From: Embleya sp042956465 | Lineage (GTDB): Bacteria > Actinomycetota > Actinomycetes > Streptomycetales > Streptomycetaceae | Direction: 5' to 3' | NCBI RefSeq assembly: GCF_042956465.1 | Contig: NZ_JBIBGL010000003.1 | Location: 248,001 to 312,000, forward strand | DNA: 64,000 nucleotides | Part shown: positions 1 through 7,793 of the stretch, piece after piece | Layout of the letters: the number at the start of each line of letters is the position of its first letter | Position numbering within the stretch: the first letter of the stretch is position 1 | Position numbers and translations under genes: made by a program | The notes under the pieces: generated by a model | What the model was told of the DNA's origin: nothing | The model's database searches: none | Seen by the model: the letters and a program-made list of their open reading frames with translations, nothing else

Positions 1-99
1 CCGGCCGAGCGCCGATACGCGTTCGTCGAGCGATTCCGACCGCGCCGGCGCCGGAGCGACGGCCCCGGGCCCACCGCGAAGCCGGTCGACATCGGCTGA
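1..99 (+). CDS. 3' end of an unidentified protein (partial)
   Basis: The reading frame beginning at base 1 is open and ends in TGA at 97-99. Nearly every codon ends in G or C, which is the coding signature of this genome, so I read it as the C-terminus of a rightward gene that starts before the window. The visible tail is about 32 residues, basic and Arg-rich, followed by a Pro/Gly-rich end. No domain can be recognised. A long terminator-like hairpin follows 25 nt later, consistent with a gene end. Confidence 0.5.
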   Translation, partial: PAERRYAFVERFRPRRRRSDGPGPTAKPVDIG

Positions 100-123
100 G
101 CGCGACGGCGCGAAACGCCGAAA

Positions 124-172
124 CGCCGGTGGCGGTGACTCCCGAGATCCTCGGAAGTCACCGCCACCGGCG
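124..172. terminator. Bidirectional terminator, 17-bp perfect stem
   Basis: Bases 124-140 are the exact reverse complement of 156-172. The 15-nt loop contains a further 5-bp inner stem (CCGAG/CTCGG). It sits between the rightward partial gene and the leftward DUF3040 gene, so it probably ends both transcripts. Confidence 0.75.
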
Positions 173-292
173 TTCGTACGTACACCCGGTCGACTCACCC
201 GGCCGGTCGGACATGTCGTGCCCGGGTCCGCCCGCGTCGGCCGGGCGGCGACGGGGTCTCCCCCGCCGTGTCGTCCGGATCACCCCGAAGGG

Positions 293-685
293 TCAGCCGC
301 CGTTTTCCTCGCGCCGACGGCGCCAGCGGTCCTCGATGCGGTTCATCACCTTGGCCTTGCGCCGGCGCGGTGCGCGCCCGGGAGCGCCGCCGCCTTCGCC
401 CGCGTTGGCCGTCGCGGGTCCCCGGCGCCAGCCGGTGACCGCGAGGAGCGCCCCACCGAGCATCGCCAGAAAGCCGATGACGCTCACCCAGATCTGTTGG
501 ACCATCATGCCGGTCATCAACAGGACGATGCCGAGCAGGAATCCGAGGATTGCCTGAACGGTGCGTCGCCGAGTGTGCCGGCGCATACCGGCTGCTTCGA
601 GCGCTGTCGCGAATTTGGGATCTTCGGCGTAGAGCGCTCGCTCCATCTGCTCAAGCATGCGCTGCTCGTGCTCTGAGAGCGGCAC
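293..685 (-). CDS. DUF3040 domain membrane protein
   Basis: Small 130-residue protein of the actinobacterial DUF3040 family. The N-terminus has the family signature (PLSEHEQRMLEQMERAL, then a short acidic stretch). A basic turn follows, then a hydrophobic block at about residues 42-80 that can form two membrane helices, then a Gly/Arg-rich basic tail. The start is GTG at 685, preceded by AAGGAGG at a good distance. The function of the family is unknown. The gene lies alone, leftward, between a strong terminator and the dinB 3' end. The family assignment is from sequence resemblance; the membrane topology is inferred from hydrophobicity. Confidence 0.85.
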   Translation of the reverse strand: MPLSEHEQRMLEQMERALYAEDPKFATALEAAGMRRHTRRRTVQAILGFLLGIVLLMTGMMVQQIWVSVIGFLAMLGGALLAVTGWRRGPATANAGEGGGAPGRAPRRRKAKVMNRIEDRWRRRREENGG

Positions 686-965
686 GGCGTCCTCCTTCGT
701 CGGCCGCGACGCGACCTTGCGGCCCTTTCAGGATAGGCAGGTAATCGCTGTCGTGAAAGCCACCCTCGGCACGGGCTCGAAGCCTGCTCCAAGATGATGG
801 GTCACCACGTCGATTCCCGCCCCTGTCGACACTCCTGCCCTGTCCGGCGCACGCTCATGTCCCCCGGTCAGGGCTTCGATGATATGCGGCCGGAGCGGGT
901 TCGCGCTGAGGGGCGGGGCCGCGCGGGTCACGGCCGTGGGCCGGCCGCGGTCGGCGCGCTCGGTC

Positions 966-2174
966 TCAGCGCCCGGAACGCCCGCGCGACCGGGGCCCGG
1001 GGGTGAGCAGCGTGGCCGAGGTCAGCGCCGCGTCGCCGAACCGGCCGCGCACCGCGTCGGCCGCGCGTTCCGCCTCGCGCCGGCCCAGAACCCGTTCCCC
1101 CAGCGCCAGTTGGCGCGGGTAGACGCCGCCGACCAGGCCCTCCACCCGGATGCCCACCAGCCGCAGTCGGGCCCGTTCCAGACCCAGTGCGCCGTGCAAC
1201 AGGCAGGCCACGCCGTAGATCTCGTGGCCCACGTCGGTGGCCTCGCGCAAGGTCCTGGCCCGGGTGAGGGTGCTGAAGTCGGCGAATCGGATCTTGATCG
1301 TGACGGTGCGCCCGGCCGCCTTCGCCCGCCGCAGCCGGGTCGCGGTGCGGTGGGCGAGGTCGAGCAGGGTGCGGCGGATCACATCCGGGTCGTCCACATC
1401 GGTGGGGAAAGTCTCCTCGGCACCGATACTGCGTTCGGGTTCCCAGGGGATCACCGGACGCCGGTCCCGACCCCACGCGAGTTCGTGCAGCCCGCGACCC
1501 GCGGCCGGGCCGAGCGCGCGGCTCAGCGTCTCGACCGAGGTGTGGGCGACATCGCCGATGGTGGCCAGGCCCAGATCGCTCAGCAGCGCACCGGTGCGTT
1601 CGCCGACGCCCCACAGTCGGTCCACCGGGAGCGGGTGCAGGAAGTCCACCACCTCCTCGGGGCGGATCACGCGCAGCCCGTCCGGTTTGGCCAGCGCGCC
1701 GGCCAGCTTGGCGGTGAACTTGTTGTCGGCGATCCCGACCGAGCAGGTGATGCCCTGCTCGTCGAGGATCCGGGCGCGGATGTGCTCGCCGACCGTCTCC
1801 GGCGGGCCGAGCCGGCGGGTGACGCCCGCCAGGTCCAGGAACGCCTCGTCCAGGGACAGCGGCTCCACCCGCGGGGTGATCGAGCGGAGCACCTCCATCA
1901 CGCCGCCGGAGACCAGCCCGTAGTCGTCGTGGTCCGGCGCCAGGAACACCGCGTGCGGGGCGAGCCGGCGGGCCCGGGAGGTGGCCTGGCCGGCGTGTAC
2001 GCCCAGCGCGCGCACGTCGTAGGTGGCGGAGAGCACCACCCCGCGCGGGCCGTGGCCGGCCACCACCAGGGGGGTGTTCCGCAGTTCGGGATTGCGGCGG
2101 ATCTCGACGGACGCGTAGAAGGCGTCCATGTCCACGTGCATGATCGCCGGCGAGCCGGATCGGGCGGTACTCAT
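966..2174 (-). CDS. dinB: DNA polymerase IV (Y-family, translesion)
   Basis: Error-prone Y-family polymerase, 402 residues. The palm motif HVDMDAFYASVE supplies the metal ligands (Asp15, with Asp17 following) and SLDEAF at 107-112 supplies Asp109-Glu110. The helix-hairpin-helix region (LWGVGERTGALLSDLGLATIGDVA) and the little-finger domain follow. I see no clear QLxLF-type clamp-binding peptide at the C-terminus, which ends in an Arg/Ser tail. The gene is 39 nt downstream of the methyltransferase and likely cotranscribed with it. The HEPN/DUF6504 genes further upstream carry a LexA box, but a 273-nt gap separates them, so SOS control of dinB itself is possible and not shown. Confidence 0.93.
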   Translation of the reverse strand: MSTARSGSPAIMHVDMDAFYASVEIRRNPELRNTPLVVAGHGPRGVVLSATYDVRALGVHAGQATSRARRLAPHAVFLAPDHDDYGLVSGGVMEVLRSITPRVEPLSLDEAFLDLAGVTRRLGPPETVGEHIRARILDEQGITCSVGIADNKFTAKLAGALAKPDGLRVIRPEEVVDFLHPLPVDRLWGVGERTGALLSDLGLATIGDVAHTSVETLSRALGPAAGRGLHELAWGRDRRPVIPWEPERSIGAEETFPTDVDDPDVIRRTLLDLAHRTATRLRRAKAAGRTVTIKIRFADFSTLTRARTLREATDVGHEIYGVACLLHGALGLERARLRLVGIRVEGLVGGVYPRQLALGERVLGRREAERAADAVRGRFGDAALTSATLLTPGPRSRGRSGR

Positions 2175-2213
2175 CCGGCACCGCCCGTCCGAGGGCCCCG
2201 ACCGGCGTGGAGG

Positions 2214-3005
2214 TCAGCCCGCCGGCTTGCTCGCGAGCAGGTGCAGTTGGGTGGCCAGGGCGCGGTACTCGGGCTGTTCGGCCGCGGCCCGCTCCAGGTC
2301 CAGCAGCGCGTCGAACGAATTCGGGTCGTCGACCAGGACGCCCGGGACCAGGTCGGCGAAGACCCGGATCGCGTGCACCGGGCCGGCCTCCAGGCCGGCC
2401 TTGGCGACCAGCTCGACGAGGTCGGCGACGGTGAACCGGCGCGGCAGCGGATCGGCCGGGCCGTAGCGCCCCTCGGGGTCGGCGAGCAGGTCGCGGGCCT
2501 GGTCGAAGTGCCCGGCGAGGGCACGGGCCAGGACCGCACCGGTGCGGTTGGCCGCGAGCAGGCTGAGCGTGCCGCCGGAGCGCAGGGCGCGGACGATGTG
2601 CGCGAGGTCGGCCGAGGGGTCGTCGACCACCTCCAGCACGCCGTGGCACAGCACCACGTCGGCGGCGTCCGGCTCGACCACGTCGAACAGGCCGTGCGTG
2701 TCGCCCTGGTAGGCCCGGACCAGGTCGGTGACGCCGGCCTCGGCGGCCCGGCGTTCGAACGCGGCGAGCGCGTCCGGGCTGGGATCGACGACGGTGACCC
2801 GGTGGCCGAGTCGGGCGATGGGCACGGCCAGGTTGCCGGTGCCGCCGCCGGCGTCGAGCACGTCGAGCACGCTCCGCCCGGCCGCCTCGACCCGTCGGTC
2901 CAACGCCTCGCGCAGCACCTGCCACACGACGGCCGTACGCATCGAGCTGCGCCTGCGCGTCTGGTCGGACACGGACACCCTCCTCCGGAACTGGTCGGGT
3001 TCCAC
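2214..3005 (-). CDS. Class I SAM-dependent methyltransferase
   Basis: Rossmann-fold methyltransferase of 263 residues. Motif I reads VLDAGGGTGNLAVP (about residues 47-60), followed by the acidic end of strand 2 in VTVVDPSPDAL. Motif IV is DVVLCHGVLEVV, the usual layout of UbiE/Methyltransf_11 proteins. The substrate is unknown. The C-terminal half (about 150-263) is a lid region without recognisable specificity signals. The gene is directly upstream of dinB (39 nt) and follows a 273-nt stretch (3006-3278) in which I find no convincing coding frame. Its position between a HEPN protein and a translesion polymerase suggests a stress setting, but that is only context. Confidence 0.85.
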   Translation of the reverse strand: MEPDQFRRRVSVSDQTRRRSSMRTAVVWQVLREALDRRVEAAGRSVLDVLDAGGGTGNLAVPIARLGHRVTVVDPSPDALAAFERRAAEAGVTDLVRAYQGDTHGLFDVVEPDAADVVLCHGVLEVVDDPSADLAHIVRALRSGGTLSLLAANRTGAVLARALAGHFDQARDLLADPEGRYGPADPLPRRFTVADLVELVAKAGLEAGPVHAIRVFADLVPGVLVDDPNSFDALLDLERAAAEQPEYRALATQLHLLASKPAG

Positions 3006-3278
3006 CTTAGGGCGTTGTCGGGAGTCATCCCGCGCTCCCGGGGCCTGCGTGCCGGAGCCTGCGCGGAGGCTGCCTGGTGGGGCCGCCGGCCGGGCGCGGG
3101 TCGGCGTACGGGGAGATCTCGAAGCCGCTCGTGTGCACCGGGACCCGGCGCGTGCCGGGTGCGGGCGCGGTGGGGCCTGCCGCGGCCATCGGTTCGGGTA
3201 CGGCCGGGTGCCCGGACGCGACGTGCAGGTGGGCGAACGGACGGTTCGATCGGCTCGGTCGGTTCATGGGTGGTGCGT

Positions 3279-3788
3279 TCAATCGACAGGAGGGGGTGGG
3301 GCCGGGATCGGGGGCAGTGCGAGCAGTCGCACCACCAGGCGGAAGAAGGTCTCCACGTCGCGGATCAGGTCGTCCGCCTCGCGGCCGGTGACCGCGCCGG
3401 GCAGTCCCGCCTCGGCGGCGGCACGCTTGCGAGCGCCGGATGCGAAGAAGGCCGCCCACTCGGTCAGCTCGGGCGCCACCTTCGGCAGCAGTTCCCAGGC
3501 GCTGCGCGGGGCCCGCCTGCGGCGATTCGCGCGCTCGTCCTCGGCCTGCGCCCGGGCGGCGAGCACGGCCGCCGCCACCCGCAATGCGGCCAGGTGAGCG
3601 GTGGCGTACCGCTCCGCGGCGTCGCGGTTGACGGCGGCCTCGGTGAGCCCGCGCCGGGCCTGGGTCAGCAGATCGAGCGCCCCGCGCGGGGCGGACGACC
3701 AGCGCACGGGCGCCCGTCGGATCGGCGGCGGTTCGGGTATGTGGGCGGACTGGTTCCAACTCGCGCTCGGGCTCGCACTCGCGCTCAC
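3279..3788 (-). CDS. SAV_6107-family HEPN domain protein
   Basis: Protein of 169 residues matching the streptomycete HEPN_SAV_6107 family. A Ser/Pro-rich N-terminus of about 30 residues precedes an all-helical domain. Residues 60-65 read RYATAH, an intact R-x4-H motif of the type that forms the active site of HEPN ribonucleases. A Pro-rich C-terminus ends the protein. The start is GTG at 3788. The stop codon of the upstream DUF6504 gene (TGA, 3801-3803) overlaps its TGAGGAGG ribosome-binding site, so the two are translationally linked. Together they sit behind a promoter with a LexA-type box. RNase activity is inferred from the motif only; many HEPN domains are non-catalytic. Confidence 0.8.
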   Translation of the reverse strand: MSASASPSASWNQSAHIPEPPPIRRAPVRWSSAPRGALDLLTQARRGLTEAAVNRDAAERYATAHLAALRVAAAVLAARAQAEDERANRRRRAPRSAWELLPKVAPELTEWAAFFASGARKRAAAEAGLPGAVTGREADDLIRDVETFFRLVVRLLALPPIPAPPPPVD

Positions 3789-3800
3789 ACGGTCACCTCC

Positions 3801-4088
3801 TCAATCGGCGGTCCGCGCCAGCGTCCAGGTCCCGGCGCCGGCGTCCAGGCTGAGGTCGTACACACCCAACGGCGCGCTGCGGCCGGCTCCGGCCTCCACG
3901 CGCCACACCTCGCGCTCCCCCGTCGCCACGACGGCGGTCCGCGAGCGCGCGTGCTGCCACCACTCGCCGGTCTCCACCCAGTGACCGAGCACCTCCCGGA
4001 CCACGTAGAGCCGGTCGTGCCACAGGAACCGCGCGGGGTCCCCACCACTGCGCAGCACCTCCACCGGATCGGTGTGCAGACGCGTCAT
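3801..4088 (-). CDS. DUF6504 family protein
   Basis: Small protein of 95 residues. The ATG at 4088 is preceded by GAGGAGGAGCT, which fixes this start over a longer reading. The sequence has the look of the streptomycete DUF6504 family: a 'P..FLWHDRLYVVREVLGHWVETGEWW' region (given here only in part) rich in Trp, then a beta-rich C-terminus ending in a 'DLSLDAGAGTWTL' type strand. From memory, relatives occur beside mutagenesis polymerases of the ImuB/DnaE2 type, which fits the nearby dinB and the LexA box 108 nt upstream. The biochemical role is unknown. It is the first gene of the leftward transcript and overlaps the HEPN gene's RBS. Confidence 0.75.
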   Translation of the reverse strand: MTRLHTDPVEVLRSGGDPARFLWHDRLYVVREVLGHWVETGEWWQHARSRTAVVATGEREVWRVEAGAGRSAPLGVYDLSLDAGAGTWTLARTAD

Positions 4089-4195
4089 ACAGCTCCTCCT
4101 CTGCCGAGGCCGGGAGCCGCGATGCGCTTCCCCACGCACCGCAACCCCAGGCTGCCCATCCGCTTGCCCCGTGCCGTTCGAATCGAACTCTTCTC

Positions 4196-4211
4196 TCGAA
4201 CAAAGGTTCGA
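4196..4211. promoter_or_regulatory. LexA (SOS) box
   Basis: TCGAACAAAGGTTCGA is a perfect match to the actinobacterial LexA consensus TCGAAC-N4-GTTCGA. It lies just downstream of a leftward -10 element, at about +5 to +20, where bound LexA would block transcription of the DUF6504-HEPN genes. A further back-to-back pair of half-sites (GTTCGAATCGAAC) lies at 4176-4188. Confidence 0.85.
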
Positions 4212-4222
4212 CCTCGTTTGCC

Positions 4223-4251
4223 AGTAAAGCTCTCTCCCCCACCCACGTCAA
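4223..4251 (-). promoter_or_regulatory. Leftward promoter of DUF6504-HEPN genes
   Basis: On the minus strand, TTGACG (4251-4246) is separated by 17 nt from TTTACT (4228-4223). The -35 is close to the housekeeping consensus and the -10 is weaker. The expected start point, near 4216, lies immediately upstream of the LexA box. Confidence 0.6.
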
Positions 4252-4283
4252 CGTCATTGCCGCAGTCCCGGGCGAACCGGCGT

Positions 4284-4311
4284 GTTCGAGTGATGTTCGA
4301 GCATGTTCGAG
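4284..4311. repeat. Three phased GTTCGAG repeats
   Basis: GTTCGAG occurs at 4284-4290, 4295-4301 and 4305-4311, spaced 11 and 10 bp, that is, on one face of the helix. The sequence is the LexA half-site GTTCGA plus G. The repeats lie between the LexA-box promoter and the rightward gene at 4416. Confidence 0.6.
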
Positions 4312-4415
4312 TCGGCCGGCCCGGTCGTCGGGAGCGGTCGCTCCCCACGTGTTTCCACCGTGACAGGCGACACCGACACCATCGCGGGACCAACCGGACG
4401 TGCCACCCTTGTCCG

Positions 4416-5282
4416 GTGCGCCCACGTCTGCCCTCACCGCTGCACGAGCTGTGCGATCCCCGGCTGACCGCCCTCGGCCTGCGCCTCGCGCTCAAGCGGG
4501 ACGACCTGATCCACCCCGAGGTGTCGGGCAACAAGTGGCGCAAGCTGAAGTACAACCTGACGGCGGCCCGCGAACAGGGGCAGCACACGCTGTTGACCTT
4601 CGGCGGCGCGTACTCCAACCACCTGCGGGCCACCGCCGCGGCCGGCCGCGCCATCGGGTCGGCCACGGTGGGCGTGGTGCGCGGCGAGGAGCTCGCCGAC
4701 CGCCCGCTCAACCCGTCGCTCGCCTTCGCCGTCGAACACGGCATGCGGCTGGTGTTCGTGGACCGCGCGACCTACCGGGCCAAGCACACGCCGCAGGTGC
4801 TCGATCGGCTGCTCGCGGCGCACGGGCCCGCCTACGTGCTTCCGGAGGGCGGCAGCAACGAGGCCGCCGTGCGCGGCTGCGCGGAACTGCCCGCCGAGCT
4901 CGGCGACGACTTCGACGTGGTCTGCGTCGCCGCGGGCACCGGCGGCACGCTGGCCGGCATCGCGGCGGGCCTGCCGCCGGGGCGGCGCGCGATCGGCTTC
5001 GCGGCGCTCAAGGGCGGCTTCCTCGCCGACGAGGTGGCCGAGCTCCAGCGGCGCACATACGGCGCGCCCACCGACAACTGGCACGTGGAGCACGACTTCC
5101 ACCACGGCGGCTACGCCCGCCGCGGCCCGGAGCTGGACACGTTCCTCGCCGACTTCGTGGCCCGGCACGACTTCGCGCCCGAACCGATCTACGTCGGCAA
5201 GATGTTGTTCGGCCTGTTCGCCCTCGCCGAGCGCGGCACGTTCGCCCCGGGCACCCGGCTGATCGCGGTGGTCACCGGCTGA
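4416..5282 (+). CDS. ACC deaminase/D-cysteine desulfhydrase-like PLP enzyme
   Basis: PLP fold-type II enzyme of 288 residues. The schiff-base lysine lies in the motif SGNKWRKLKYN near the N-terminus, followed by GGAYSNH, typical of D-cysteine desulfhydrase and 1-aminocyclopropane-1-carboxylate deaminase. A phosphate-binding GTGGTLAG loop lies near residue 175. The family cleaves D-cysteine or ACC to an alpha-keto acid and ammonia; I cannot tell which substrate this protein uses. The in-frame open region runs far upstream, but coding quality and family length favour GTG at 4416; no strong ribosome-binding site precedes it, so the start is uncertain. It is divergent from the LexA-controlled genes and stands alone. 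Confidence 0.8.
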   Translation: MRPRLPSPLHELCDPRLTALGLRLALKRDDLIHPEVSGNKWRKLKYNLTAAREQGQHTLLTFGGAYSNHLRATAAAGRAIGSATVGVVRGEELADRPLNPSLAFAVEHGMRLVFVDRATYRAKHTPQVLDRLLAAHGPAYVLPEGGSNEAAVRGCAELPAELGDDFDVVCVAAGTGGTLAGIAAGLPPGRRAIGFAALKGGFLADEVAELQRRTYGAPTDNWHVEHDFHHGGYARRGPELDTFLADFVARHDFAPEPIYVGKMLFGLFALAERGTFAPGTRLIAVVTG

Positions 5283-5848
5283 CGGCGGTCGTCGCCGGCC
5301 GATGGCGGTGGCGGTGGCGGCCGATGGCTGTGGTCGCCGGCCGATCCGACCTCTGGCGGGTCGTCGGCCGACCCCGTCCCGAAGGCGCCGGCTCCGCCGT
5401 CCCATCGGCAGAGCCGGCCCCGAACGACCCGCCGCCCCCCGGCCGGCCGGTCGTTCCCATCGGGACCGGCGCCCCCCGCGCCGATCCCGATGTCGTCACG
5501 CCCCGCCGTTCCCCCCGAACGGCGCTCCCCCGAGACTTCCGTGGGCGTTTCCCCGTGCCGACCACTCTGCCGGTCGGCCCGGGGCTGGAACATCCGTACA
5601 GGTACTCAGAAGCGGGCCCGGGTATCGGCGCCCATATCCGTGTTCATCACGATTTCCGACCCGGGTCGCATTCGATAAAAGAAATTTTCCTCGCGCGTAC
5701 AACCCTCTGCCCGGGTCGCGAGTCTTATCAATCGTGACCCGCTGGGGGGTGGGCCCGTGGACCGTGGGGAGCGGTCGCGGGAAGGTGAGGGGGATCAGGC
5801 CCGGGGGGCGGGCCTGATCCCCCTCACCTGCATATACGCTGTGCCACC
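5283..5848. other. 566-bp gene-free region with AT-rich island
   Basis: No frame here shows family resemblance. The first part holds short direct repeats of GTCGCCGGCCGAT (about 5288-5345). A locally AT-rich island around 5670-5735 is flanked by two copies of CCCGGGTCGC. The region ends in the long palindrome at 5784-5828. It probably holds the terminator of the upstream gene and the promoter of the downstream one. Confidence 0.5.
5784..5828. promoter_or_regulatory. Perfect 19-bp inverted repeat before 5849 gene
   Basis: Bases 5784-5802 are the exact reverse complement of 5810-5828, with a G-rich 7-nt loop. No T-tract follows in either direction. A -10-like TACGCT (5835-5840) begins 7 nt after it and the GTG start is at 5849. 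It therefore lies over the -35 region and could be an operator as easily as a terminator. Confidence 0.65.
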
Positions 5849-7342
5849 GTGGCTCGCATCGTGGTTGTCGGCGCAGGTATGGGTGGATTGGCGGTGGCCG
5901 CTCGGCTGGCCACGCTTCGGCACGAGGTGACGATCTGCGAACGGTCCTCCTCGACCGGCGGGGCGTCCGGGTCGATCGTCCGGGACGGCTTCACCTTCAC
6001 CACCGGCCCGGGGCTGCTCACCTTGCCGGCCGTCTACCGCGACCTGTTCCTCAAGACCGGCGCCGCGATCGAGGACGTCGTGGACCTGGTCCCGATCGCC
6101 ACTCCCACCCGGGAGTCCTTCGCCGCCGCGGGCGGGCCGCGCACCGTCGTCGACATCCCCAACGCGTCCCGGTCCGGGACGCACGACGCGTTCGAGTCCG
6201 GCTTCGGGCCCGGGGCGGGCGACGACTGGCAGCGACTGCTGCACCGGGCAGGCGAGATGTGGGGCATCACCCGCAAGACCTTCTTCGAGGCACCGCTCCT
6301 GGCCGACCCGGCCGGGCGGGCCGAACGGCTGCGCAGTGCGGGCGGTCGGGCCGACCTGCGTACCACCGCGCCCTGGCGCTCGCTGCGCTCGCTCGGCCGG
6401 GCCCACCTGAGCGACCCCCGGCTGCGCGCCCACCTCGAACGCTTCGCCGTCGAGGCCGGCTGTCACCCCGGCAAGGCGCCCGCGACGCTGGCCACACTGC
6501 CGTACCTGGAGGAGACCTTCGGGGTGTGGTGGGTACGCGGTGGCCTGCACCGGATGACCGAGGCGCTGCACGCCCGCTGTGTGCAGCGGAAGGTGAAGGT
6601 GCGCACCGACACCGAGGTGAGCACGATCGAACGCGCGGGCGGCCGGGTGTCCGGGGTGCTGCTCGCCGACGGCGGCCGACTCGATGCCGACATCGTGATC
6701 ACCGACCTGCCGGTCGATCCCGGGACCGCCGGGCTGCTGCCGGGCCCGGGCCCGAAGGCTCCCGGGGCGGGTCGGGTGCCGGCCTCCTCGGCGACGCTCG
6801 AACTGCATCTCGCGCTGCGCGGTCGCACCCCCGGGACGCCGCACCGCACCTACCTGTTCGCGGACGACCCCGGGCGCGAGCCGGACGCGCTGTTCGCCGA
6901 CCGCGCGACCCCGCCGAGCGATCCCACGCTGTGCGTACTGGCTCCCGACGACGAGGCGTCGGCCCCCGAGGGGCACAGCGCGTGGACGGTACAGCTGCGC
7001 GTGCCCCGACAGGGCCCGGTGGACTGGGACTCGGCCGCCGTCCGGGACGGCTACTCGGCGACCGTGCTCGACCTGCTGACCCGCCGCGGCCTGGACGTGC
7101 GCGAGCGGGTGCTGTGGTCGATCCTGCGCACCCCCGCCGACCTGGCCGGGCAGACCGGTGCCCCGGGCGGCGCGGTGCCGGGCGCGGGTGCCGACGGTCC
7201 GCGCAACGCGCCGCGCCGGGTGCCGAACCGGTCGGCCGTACCGGGCCTGTTCTCGGTCGGCGCGAGCGCCCACCCGGGCGGCGGCCTGACCCGGGTCGGC
7301 ATGTCCGCGGCACTGGTGGCGGAGCTGATCGGGCGCGCGTAG
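5849..7342 (+). CDS. Phytoene desaturase-like FAD oxidoreductase
   Basis: NAD(P)/FAD-dependent oxidoreductase of 497 residues, CrtI/amine-oxidase type. The N-terminal dinucleotide-binding motif VVGAGMGGLAVAARLA is followed by a conserved RSSSTGGASGS segment. The C-terminal FAD motif reads GLFSVGASAHPGGGLTRVGMSA. Such enzymes desaturate or isomerise polyprenyl or carotenoid chains, but no other carotenoid gene is adjacent apart from the polyprenyl diphosphate synthase at 8904, so the substrate is open. The start is GTG at 5849; TACGCT ends 8 nt before it, suggesting a leaderless mRNA. A perfect 19-bp palindrome lies just upstream. Confidence 0.85.
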   Translation: MARIVVVGAGMGGLAVAARLATLRHEVTICERSSSTGGASGSIVRDGFTFTTGPGLLTLPAVYRDLFLKTGAAIEDVVDLVPIATPTRESFAAAGGPRTVVDIPNASRSGTHDAFESGFGPGAGDDWQRLLHRAGEMWGITRKTFFEAPLLADPAGRAERLRSAGGRADLRTTAPWRSLRSLGRAHLSDPRLRAHLERFAVEAGCHPGKAPATLATLPYLEETFGVWWVRGGLHRMTEALHARCVQRKVKVRTDTEVSTIERAGGRVSGVLLADGGRLDADIVITDLPVDPGTAGLLPGPGPKAPGAGRVPASSATLELHLALRGRTPGTPHRTYLFADDPGREPDALFADRATPPSDPTLCVLAPDDEASAPEGHSAWTVQLRVPRQGPVDWDSAAVRDGYSATVLDLLTRRGLDVRERVLWSILRTPADLAGQTGAPGGAVPGAGADGPRNAPRRVPNRSAVPGLFSVGASAHPGGGLTRVGMSAALVAELIGRA

Positions 7343-7427
7343 GGCGTGTCCGGCGGATCTTGCCGGGGCCGCGCCGGAGGAACGGCCGAAGGACCGCTCG
7401 GCGGCCCGGGTCCGATCCGGGGCGTCC

Positions 7428-7721
7428 TCAGCGGGCCTTGGCCCGGCGGCCCTTCGGGCGACGGCCGCTGACCGTCCAGCCGTGGTGGAAGCCCTTGCGC
7501 ACGTAGCGCGTGGTCAGGAACTGGCCGACCGCGAAGCAGAACACGCCGATGCCGACCAGCACCGGGTTCTTGATGCCCACGCCCACGGCCACGCCGACGA
7601 AGCCGACGAAGGCGAGCACGCGGTAGCGAAACGGCGCGCCGTGCTGCCACAGCGCCTCGGTCAGCAACCACAGCCCGATCGGCACGAACAGGATGTAGAG
7701 CACCACCAGGCCGATCTGCAC
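7428..7721 (-). CDS. Small three-helix membrane protein
   Basis: A 97-residue hydrophobic protein with helices at about residues 4-23, 35-50 and 54-68, then a strongly basic tail (RKGFHHGW, then Arg/Lys-rich). The start is GTG at 7721 with GAAGGGA upstream. I do not recognise a named family; conserved small membrane proteins of this sort accompany metF in streptomycetes as far as I recall. The basic C-terminus should lie in the cytoplasm by the positive-inside rule. Its promoter region carries the palindrome at 7753-7768. Confidence 0.75.
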   Translation of the reverse strand: MQIGLVVLYILFVPIGLWLLTEALWQHGAPFRYRVLAFVGFVGVAVGVGIKNPVLVGIGVFCFAVGQFLTTRYVRKGFHHGWTVSGRRPKGRRAKAR

Positions 7722-7752
7722 GGGTCGATCCCTTCGTTACCGGCGCGTTGCC

Positions 7753-7768
7753 TCACCCTAGAGGGTGA
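7753..7768. promoter_or_regulatory. Palindrome TCACCCT-AG-AGGGTGA
   Basis: Two perfect 7-bp arms separated by 2 bp lie 32 nt upstream of the small membrane protein gene and 25 nt downstream of metF. On the minus strand it contains TAGGGT, a possible -10. It could be an operator of the membrane protein gene. Confidence 0.45.
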
Positions 7769-7793
7769 ACCGGTCGTCGGGGGGTGTGCCGGA

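Noticed and set aside
728..931. 67-codon leftward frame between dinB and the DUF3040 gene
   Set aside because: Third-position GC is mixed and there is no ribosome-binding site or recognisable sequence.
879..4415. Very long rightward open frame (more than 1,000 codons) leading into the desulfhydrase-like gene
   Set aside because: It is antisense to dinB, the methyltransferase and the HEPN gene, which have clear family motifs. Its translation is low-complexity. Only the part from 4416 is coding.
5302..5817. 171-codon frame in the 5283-5848 region
   Set aside because: Arg/Pro-rich low-complexity product running through the AT-rich island and the palindrome, with no coding signature.
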